64,000 bases of DNA from Ligula intestinalis (Eukaryota; Platyhelminthes; Cestoda; Diphyllobothriidea; Diphyllobothriidae). Shown piece after piece: positions 45,360-55,200 of this stretch; positions within the stretch are counted from its first letter, which is position 1, and each line of letters opens with the position of its first letter. The notes under the pieces were generated by a model. It saw only the letters and a list, made by a program, of their open reading frames with translations, ran no database searches and had not been told where the DNA came from. The DNA lies in NCBI GenBank assembly GCA_036362985.1, contig JAYGXS010000007.1:20585162-20649161 (forward strand), in the 5' to 3' direction. Position numbers and translations under genes: made by a program.

Positions 45360-45735
45360 TTAGAGTCAGGGTCGGCCACGAAGTGATAGTGTTTGTGCTA
45401 GTGTTATCTTACAACACAGCACTGGATTCGCTAGCCGTATAACCACTGTTTCGGCTGCTGCCAGCACCCGTTTTTGTAGGCCTTTGGAAAAGTTTGTTGG
45501 TGTCCGGTAGACAACTTGAAAGGCTTCATAAGTATCGACTCGATAATTCGTATCGACACGAGAAAATAACTCGAAATCGATCTAGTTTTACCTGTGCTTA
45601 ATTAGGCCTTTATGTGCTCATGTACCATCTTCGTCATGCGCCTCGTTGTTTGGCCAATGTATTCTGCTCTACAGGAGCAAGTACAACAGTAAATGCACAT
45701 GGATGTGGCCTTCGACGGAAGTCAGTGCTCTTACA
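45360..45735 (-). mobile_element. PLE GIY-YIG fragment
   Basis: The minus strand reads CTCSCRAEYIGQTTRRMTKM, a clear GIY-YIG core, then TRSISSYFLVS and a decayed end. Related to 9545-10290. Confidence 0.8.
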
Positions 45736-46129
45736 GATGTTCATCTAGTTTATTGAAGACAGGCAAATATATATTGTTTATTCAACTTGTTTGGTAAAAT
45801 ATAAGGCACTCTTCAGACTCCTCGAGTTTAAGGCTGTGGAAACGTTACTTATAAGATGTCATATCAGTCAATAAATTACTGCTCCCTACACAGTATACAA
45901 AATGGTCCATAGCCACTGCAAAATTTTCTGAGCGCTATGAGCGTAGAAAACTGTAGGAGTTTCCTCAGACAGGATGGGTACATCAGACATTTTGGAAACA
46001 TTAAGTGCAATTGCAACGACCAGTTAAATTAATTGTTTCGCAATACTTCCTATGTATTCCTCAACCTCATTGGTTAATAATTTATTTTTTTTAAAAACTT
46101 TGTACACTTTTTACACTGTATGGTACAGC

Positions 46130-46900
46130 AGTTCATATATAATAGGAAACAAAACAGTACTGTAAAAAACCGTGTCTGGGATCCTGGTGGCTCGAAACTC
46201 CGAGGACGCAGATCAAGAAATAGGTAGGATAGAGGTCGGAATTAAGTGGGTAGAGGTTGCTAAAGCCGTAGATAAATCTACCAGGGTGGTCATCTATTAT
46301 TGGTCGCAGTACAGGCGGACAGGTACTCTCACAATGTAGGAGAACTCTGGAGGACCGCAACTTTTGGAGAGAATTAAAAGGATTATTATCACAAAATCCA
46401 TTTATCAAGCCCGGCAAAGCACCAGGAAACTCGCAAATAGACTGAATTCTACAGGCCTGAATGGGTTCTTAGACCAGAGTGGATAAAAGTTTGGGTGTTA
46501 CCACCCGTTACAGAAGGTAAATCCCTAGACTTTCAGAAAAATGTATGAGCAGGTCCACATTTGAGAATAAACTTGTTCCGGACACGTCAAGGATTATTTC
46601 TATGCAGAACAGAGCCACAGTCCATACAGCTCTGGAAACCCAGAGGTTGCTGTCAGATGAAATTCCACATTTCTAGAGAAGAGGCATGTGGCCATCAAAT
46701 AGTCTTGAATTGAATCCAATTGAAAACCTATGATCACTTCTTGGCAATATGGTTGACGAGAAACAGCCTGCTCATACTACTACTGTTGCTGGATTAGAGC
46801 GATCCCCTGCTGGACGCCTGGCGAAAGAACCCACTTGGAGACCTTCCAGAGTCACATCCATTCGATGCCAAGCAGGGTAAAAGTTGACCTAAATGTCAAA
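46130..46900 (+). pseudogene. Tc1/mariner-type transposase, decayed
   Basis: The plus strand reads RIIITKSIYQARQSTRKLAN (helix-turn-helix-like region) and later QNRATVHTALETQRLLSDE (normally DNAPCHTA, catalytic Asp lost). It then reads SNSLELNPIENL followed by a stop and SLLGNMVDE (normally DLNPIENLW). The order and spacing are those of the DDE domain of Tc1-like transposases. Frameshifts and stops show it is dead. It lies about 0.6 kb upstream of gene C's first visible exon and may have displaced the missing exon. Confidence 0.8.
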
Positions 46901-47471
46901 GGAACTTTTGCCGTAAAGTTAATCGTGAAATACCTTTTGACTTAAAATCTGTGCGGTATGGGGTTGGAAATAATTTCAGGACACGCCATGGTTTCAAGTG
47001 CTCAAATTCAGCGACTTTTATATGTGCCACTGAGGGGAAATATCGTGGGGCTTGAATTTACCAAAATTAGGGTAGGAATCTAAACTTGAATAACAGCCTC
47101 AAAATGCGCTCAGCTGAGTATAGATGCTTGACACGGGTATGGCTCAGCTCCCAACGCTTTATCTGACAGACCGATAACTTCTACATGCTGTTCATCATTT
47201 AAAAACACGCATGTTATGGCCGATTAGTCTAGGTCATGTTAGATCTGAATCAATCTTCTACAACGCCAGGTGACCAACCTCGTATACATACCAACAGACA
47301 AAACCGGTAAGGCAGTTGGTCAGTGGCTCAATGGGAAACTGGCAAAATAAGCCGACTACTGCTTAGATTGGTAAGTTCACATGCGAATAGAAAGCAGAAA
47401 AAAAGAGAGCCATTTCTGTTAGTTAACAAGTTTGCGCTTTCCTTTTTGCTAACTGTTAATTCCCCTTTCAG

Positions 47472-50400
47472 GCTTCGTGCCTTGCACGGATGCGAACCAA
47501 TCTATTACGATGACAGTTTGGCCCAACAGGCTCAAGCCTACGCGGAGAAACTGGCGACGAAACAGCGACTTCTGAAAAGTCATCAGGGAAACTATGGCGA
47601 AAATGTGGCCGTAAGAACTGGCCTGGATGCGGATCGATTGTCAGGTAGGCAGCCCAGCAGGCCATCTGTTCGGAATTTATGCTAAATCGGCTTTTTTGCA
47701 TTATTCATGCCGGTCCTATGAATCACTTACTGCACCCTCATATGAACTTCCAAAGTTCCTCAACAAACTACTGAAATTCGTGAAGCAAAACTCTAGTGTT
47801 TCCGAACATAAAAACCTGTGATCGACTGTGTCCGACAGGGAAGTGCAATTATGTGCTCTAGAGGTTCCCCGCTTCATATGCTCCGAACACACTATATCCT
47901 TTAGTAACAATGGTTTTTACCGACAAACGGAGAGCACACTCACGAAAACCTTTTCTGCCTCATTGGGCGTCCTCAGGTGGTGGTAGCTCAACTCCAATGT
48001 ATCAGCGGGAATCATGCCACGCTCGAGTTTCGAACCCGCGTCTCTCGGGTCAATCGCGAACGCTCTACCTCTGAGCCACGGGTTCGCCGTGTTGTTGCTT
48101 TGTGATCGGGACTAAATAGTTATGGGTTATTTTACACCGATCTGTTTAAGGATGCACCCATCCTGTTTTGCTCGTTCGTTTGCGAACTAATTGGAACCCC
48201 AATTATGTATGTTACTCGCTAAATTTTAATAACAATGCCATTTACCGAAAACGGAGAGCAAACTCACGAAGGCCTTTTCAGCCTCATTGGGCGTTACTAA
48301 AAGTAAGCGAGTAACATACATCATTGGGGTTCCAATAAGCTCGCAAACGAACGATCAAAACAAAATGGGTGCATCCTGAAACAGATCGGTGAGCAATAAC
48401 CCATTACATTATACCCTATTGATACGATTTATTACAGTTTGCATAAACCCGCACATTTCACAGATAATAGTTGCGTTTCGAAGTTAGTCCTAGAGGTTGA
48501 CATGTTGACTTACGGTGACTCAGATTTACCAAAACTCCTTCTCTCACTCACTCAAGTAAATACAAAATTAGCGCATTGATAACGTGTTATACGCGGCTGG
48601 GGCAATAGCAACCCATGCAAATGTTGTATTGTAAAGTGCGAGCATTGACCGATAAACAAAGAAAGTCAGGCATTTTTCTGATTTAGTACGTTAACTGATA
48701 GTGTGGGCTAACGTGGCCAAGTGACGATGATCCCTTTTGAAATGAGGTAGTATATATGTAGTAGTGTGATGTAAAACACCGGAAGGATGAAAGTGAGAAA
48801 CGTATTTATGAATGTTGCAGAGAAGGCGAAGATGCGATAATAAGGACAACATTTTTACTTGTCTGAGCAGTAAGCTTCGTTCAAGAGACCATCATCAGAG
48901 GCTTTGAGTGTTCAGCATGTATTTACGTGTTTTGTGTTTCAGCTACGAGAATAGGTGGGAAGAGGGTTATGCTCATGTGAGCTTGTGTCCATGCCAGAAG
49001 AATGGACCGCACCACTTGGCCACGCAAACGAAGGGCATGATAGCAGTGGGGTATATCAACATGCCTGTTGATGGGTTGGATTAATGCGTTCTGAGATCTA
49101 CCTGCGACGTTAACGTATCCAGCCGCTGTGAAAGACAGTGCTTGCAGGGATCCAACAATCCGAAGAACAGATCTATTGACTGCACAAAGTTTACTTTCAA
49201 ATTGATTCTCCCGTATGACCTACCTCGGGCTGCCCCCCAAGATTTACTTCAGAATCCCTGGACTGCGTTTCGACAGTGTTATAACTGAAGCTAGCGTTTC
49301 ATTTCTTCACCTTCGAACGTCGCATTAGCATATGGTGACACCTTTTTGCTGGTTTCGTTGATGAAAGCGGCTTCTGCCTAACAGGTTTGTTCAGTTAAAA
49401 GCAAGCAGTCTTCAGCTGTCCGAAAATAAAAGAAAAATAAAGACCTTCGTACTTTAGTAGTACACCTGACCTGATTTATCCTGCATATGATTGGTGTTCA
49501 TATATGTACGAATATTCGGGGTCCAGATATAATGCCATGCTCATCATTTACGGAAGAGGAAGAAAAAGAGGGAGCAGGTGCAGGGACCAAATGGTATTTG
49601 TGCTGACGTTTCGAAAGCATGCACGTTTTCATTGTCAGAACGTGGTGCTTACACTTCCACCGGCCTTGAGTTAATGCGCCTCGCCGCAAGCCGGGTGTTG
49701 TACCCATGTGCGATACCCATGCGCTCGTCCGTCCGTTGACTGTTGATGGGCGCCATCCTCTCCACTGTCCTTGGCGCTGCTTCAGCCTGTTCCTCTGCCT
49801 CCCACGCGTCGACCTCCTCCTCGTTCGCGGTCTCACAGTTGTCCTCATGAGAACCCATGCCACGCCGGTCATGTGACTCGCGCTCGCTGCCAACTCCGCT
49901 TGCGGCTGCAGGTTGTAGGTTTTCTGTGTCGCCACGCTCCCCCTTAGCGCCCAGTTCTATGCGGGTGTGAGTTTTGCGCGGATGGCTTTGTAGGCGGGGT
50001 TTAACTCAATGGCTCTGCTAAGTCTGCCAGTCGATGACCAGCTTTTGAGCACTAGTCTAGCCATCTTATCATTGGTCCTGCCGATCACCCTTTTCTTCTC
50101 AAAGGCGAAAACGTGGTTCTGCCGCTGCATGTGGCTGAAGACCATAGAAAGCCGGCAAAAGGTCTGGCCCATGGCCTAGTAGGTAGGGCATTGGTCCCGA
50201 ACTAACAGGTCGCGGGGTCGAAACTCTAGTATGGCGAACATTTCCGCAGCTACATTGGGGTTGGGTTACTGCAGCTGACGACGCCTAATGAGGCAGAAAT
50301 ACGTATCCTGCAAGTCCCACTGTTTGCAGATCATGCCTAATATACCTACTTATTTATTGTGAGTAGTTTTAATTACAGGTAAGTAGTTCGTTTGCGTGGA

Positions 50401-52290
50401 TAAGCGGATAGCTCAGACGGAAGAAGTTTGATATTTGTCGGCCTACAATGGCAGGCAAAGAGTGTAACAGGTGTTGTGGGGGTAACATCTGACATGTGTC
50501 ACCGTCTAATTAGCCCTTTAGAATTCCCAAGGAGGAACACAATAATAAAGGGCGTAACTTTGGCAGCTACCCAGAGGAGGCTTTATTGTGTACAAAACCT
50601 GGAGTTGCTTTCTTGGGTGGCAGCTGGCGCTGGTTGATCTCCAGCGTGCTCAATGTCCCCGCTTCTGGGCTAGCCCGGCAATCGGGAGCGGATTTGCGGT
50701 GTCCTCGCAGTCCATGTTCAACTCGCTGTCTGAGAATTGGAAGGGGGTCATAAGGGATTGTCTGCGCGTTCTCTTGTGACCCGATTGGACGCACTGGGAT
50801 AGCTCATGTGACCAGTTGGCCCTCGGGGAACTGCAATCACCTGGGCACGCGCTTACACGCGCGTGCGTCCGTATCTCCGGTGCAGCATTTAAGGTCATCG
50901 TATATGTGCAGTCAGAGCGAACACACAAGGACATTTGGCGGGCACGGTGCCTCAGGAAAGCCTTCAAATGTTGCTATCATTTGGTCAGGCTCAGCTGCTA
51001 ACAAAAGGTGCTAGAGTATCACGTCAAAAACAACCCCAGGTTGATTCGATGTTTAACGCACCTGAAGTGTACTTCATTGACAAATATTTACTGGGAAATA
51101 GCACATTTTGTAGCTTTTTCACTCCTTCATAAATATCTTTCTGTTTTGGCGCATATTAGGGGTCTACAGCCTACGTTGTTGGGCCATGCGGCGGCAGAGT
51201 ATCAGGTAAACTGGTGTCTAGTCTTTTAGCTAACACCTTTGTCACAAGCATATAGGTTGTGCTACAGACTACCTGTAGGCAGCTGTAGGATATGACGTGG
51301 CTATAGCGCAGTGGCTGATGGACTTCGGTCCTGCTATTCACATCCCAGTTGGTCTGCGCATATTATCCACTAAAAACTGATCTACCACGAGGTAACGATA
51401 AATTTCTGAGGAAAAAATTATATAATGGTATTAACTGACAAATACAGAGCACATCGGCGAAGCGCTTTTCGGCCTCACTGGGCTTCATCAGGTGGTTGTA
51501 TCTCAACTATAGTGTAGCAACGGAAACTGCCGCCACACCCAAGTTTCGAACTCGCGTCTTTCCGGCCAGAGGCTAACGCTCTAATCTTTGAGCCACGGGT
51601 CCACCGTGTTGTCGTTTTGTGATCGGGACTATATAGTACCGGTTTATTGTACACCCTTCACCTTGAACGCATGCAAATTGGTGTTCCAAGTAGCTCAAAA
51701 ACAAGTCATCAACCAGGAGGGGTACATCCTGAAACAAATGGTGTACAATTAACCGCCAAAAATTATATTTTAATTGTTCATCGGTTATCTAAAATTCATC
51801 TGGCTGTCGTATGTTCTTCCAGCCTTCCTTTTCTGAACCAGAAATCAACTACTTTACCACTCTATGAAAAAAGAGGGATTTATTTGAAGCGGAGTTTGCC
51901 CTGCAGCTTAACGCCATCCTTTCACGTTGGCTATCTTTTAGGCTCGGAGGCCACACTCCTATGGTATGGCGAAATCCTGCGGTACGATTTTGATAGTGAG
52001 GAACACTCCTCTTGTGGTAAGTTGGAACCACGTGTAAACTTGAATGTGCACTGCCCCGTTGGCTCGTCAGTTCTCCTCATACTGCCTTCTACCTTCCTTA
52101 GGTCAATTTTGCCAAGTGGTTTGGGACGAGACCAAGTGGGCTGGTTTCGGATTGGCCAAGTCCGCGGACGGGCAGAGCGTCTACGTTGTGGGTCATTACT
52201 TCCCGCCGGGAGACTTTGCCAATCAGTGGTCCTCCCACGTGCCTCGACCGTTGTCCGGCCAAAATCAGGTCCTCAGAGGTGACTACATAG
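47472..52290 (+). CDS. Gene C exons: CAP domain 1
   Basis: Exon 47472-47644 (173 nt, phase 2-1) encodes LRALHGCEPIYYDDSLAQQA and then LLKSHQGNYGENVAV, holding the first pocket His and Glu. Exon 51942-52016 (75 nt) encodes LLWYGEILRYDFD with the second Glu. Exon 52102-52290 (189 nt) encodes GQFCQVVW, GFGLAKSADG and VVGHYFPPGDF. The fourth pocket residue is Gln where the family has His (GHFTQ), and Thr/Ser is Cys. Otherwise the domain is canonical GAPR-1-like. The 4.3-kb intron between exons 1 and 2 holds PLE debris, tRNA-like repeats and SINE copies. Confidence 0.85.
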
Positions 52291-55200
52291 GTAAGCCGCT
52301 GGCTGAATATGCAGGAATGCTCGGGGGTGAAATACAGCTGTTGTTGGGAAGTCTAAATAGTACTCAAACATTACTATGCGCCTATTGTGAGTAGTATAAT
52401 GTAATTTTATTACTTAATTTTCAGACTTAATAGAGGGGAGGGGGGCTGGAAGTGTTGATCATGCCGTTTTTTTCACACCTCCACAGAAAGGCGCCAACAT
52501 GCACCGGTTCATGCTGAGCCTAAACTAGACGTGAAAACAATGTCAACCCCCGTCTTCTCGCATTCAGACGTAAGTTCCGCGGCAAGTGCATTTTTTCGTA
52601 AAAGGATGATGCGTGTGAGTGTATTTTTCTCAAAACAGATTCTACAGATAGTTGAGGATATAGTTTAGTATATAAATGGTAGTAGGCAATGCCTTTCAGT
52701 GTCAGATAGGCGAACGCCTTTGCACTCCCTGTTGGTAACAAGATGAGAGGGAATAAATTGATACAAAGAAATATTTAAAATTTACGTCAATTACATGTTC
52801 TGGGAAAACACCAGAGTCCAATCTTAACAAAATGACATAAAAGGACTACTAACAAATTGAGAGTAGTATACTTTGATACAGTGTATGTGATATAATAAGT
52901 GTGGTTCAGTTGTTACATGGTTTGTAGTTGTGCTTGCTGCATGTCCAGTCTACTTTTAAATGAATCAACGCAAGTGGAGAGGACAACCTCTTCCGGAAGA
53001 GCGTTCCACGCTGAAACTACTCTGTTAGTAAAGAAGAATTTTCGTCCGTCGATTCTTGCTTTGCCGGGACGTAGTTTATAGGGATGCCCGTGCAAAGTTG
53101 GCGTGTTAACCTGGGCAAAGAAATCTCCGGGAACGAAACAACAATCCAGTTTATTCATAATACAGAAGTTAAGTATGAGGTCCCCTCGGAGTTGTCTGGA
53201 GTAAAGGGGAAATAGGTCGAGTATTGATAGTCTGCTTTCATAGGGCTATGTTTCTAGACCTTTGAAGACCCTATTGAAAACTGTACGCAAACGGAGTCAT
53301 CATTAAAAAAATATGCTCCTTTAGTAAGTAACATGTGTGCATGTACATATTTAACTAGCGAAATTTACGCATAATTATCCGGGAGAGCGTGGGTAAAATT
53401 GTCATCTGTATCTGTGAAGTAATCGTTGGTATGTTCCTTGGAAATCACTGATGCACATTGCTGGATGCGTGTTGTTTGTTTTTCAGGTGGTGGCCTACAG
53501 AAATGCCATGCTGCGGGCCCAAAACGCCTTCAGAGAGGGGAGAGGTTTGCCATCGTTGAAAAGGAGCTGGGTAGGTCTGCTCACGTTCTGACTAGGCTGA
53601 CATTAACCGCCTATTCCGTATCAATATATACCATGTACAAAATATTCGCGTGGCTTCATGAACCTGAGCATTTTACTTCGCGGGTTCGTGCCGCGGATCT
53701 TGTGCGTTTGGAGGCTGGGTGCAACTGGCTGTTGATGACTAATAGGCCGGCAATGACCCTGTCAGTATCTCTTGTCTTTGTCGACTATGCTCGTCTGCCT
53801 AGGCGCTTAGCTCATGTACAAGTGGGCCCAAGATTAAAAGGGATGTATGCGTTTCGTTTGTGATCGGTGAGCGCTCATCAGCGACTGTCAGTTTCCTTTA
53901 TACGAAAAGAAGACGGTTACATTTGCCTTCAGAAGAAAAATTCATAGATTCTGAATATTTTCAGAAAAATCGGTACAAAGGTACTTAACGATTTGGCATT
54001 TTCCTTCCAAAGAGGTCTTTCTACGAAGTAAATAAATCCCATGTGGCTATGAAAACTGCAAACATGTATATCCTTTATGCGCCTACAGGCTGGGAGGAAA
54101 ATTGCAATATAACCTCATCCATTTATCTAGCACTTTTAAAAGTCTCCTTAACTTGTCTCCCCTTCACCAAATTCGAAGATATTCGCACTGGGGCAAATAT
54201 ATATCACATTTATATTGCTACTACATAATATTTAGTAATACAATTCTTTTGTCTGACAGGAGTTGGAAGAACTTGCTCAGAAGTACGCTGAGGGCCTCAA
54301 ATCTGGCCACGATGGCATAGATCGTGAATGGAAGTTAAATGGCGCCGATATCGGTCAAAACGTCATGGTGTCTCGATGCTCTCTCGCTAGTCGTATGTTG
54401 GACCATTTTTCTTAAAAAGTCTTGTCCATTCAATAAAATTGTTGGAAAAACTACATACAGTTGAATACTGGAGGCAGAAAATAGTAGTTTAGCGCCAAAT
54501 TAGACGATACCGCCGAAGACTTGAATAAAATCGTCGATCCCACTTCTAGGTAGACATGCGATTTGAGGAAGTTATTTAATAGGAAATACCATTAATGTGA
54601 CCAGCATATTCTTATCCGATTTCGGTCTTAAACATGGGATTCAGGAAAGACATGCTTGCGTTGACGCTGAAAAGTGTCAATAATAAAAACCTACGTGTAA
54701 CGTTCTGATGGAAGTTGGTTAATCTGATGTAGTTGTCTAACGTATGCAGAGGATTGAGCTAACGCTGCTTCCTTTACCATAAACATGATGCATAAAGAAG
54801 TAGGTTATATTATGAATATTACCCCAAACCTGGCGATTTAATGCCTTCTGGAAAATGAAAACTGAAGATTATGGACATTACGTTTTAGCTGAGAAGGTAG
54901 TCGTCAGGTGGATGAAGGAGAGTCGGAAGTACAAAGGCTCAGCGTACCCAAAGAGTCTTCAATATTCCAGTAAGTCTTGAGTGCGTCAGTAATAATATTG
55001 CACCTTCTGTAATAACTCTACTGCTATTAGTAGTACCCTTTATATTACTTCGCCCTATACTACTACTTTAACTGCTGCGACTACGTCTATAACTTCTACT
55101 TCTTCTATCATTTCAAATGCTGCTTCTACCTTTTCGTCTGATAACACTGCAAATATTGCTGGTTTTACCATACACAACAATCACAATCAAAGCGATCATC

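Noticed and set aside
51647..52282. 211-codon open frame spanning two CAP exons
   Set aside because: Read-through of introns: CAP similarity is confined to 51942-52016 and 52102-52290, which have proper splice sites, and the second exon is read in the wrong frame by this ORF.
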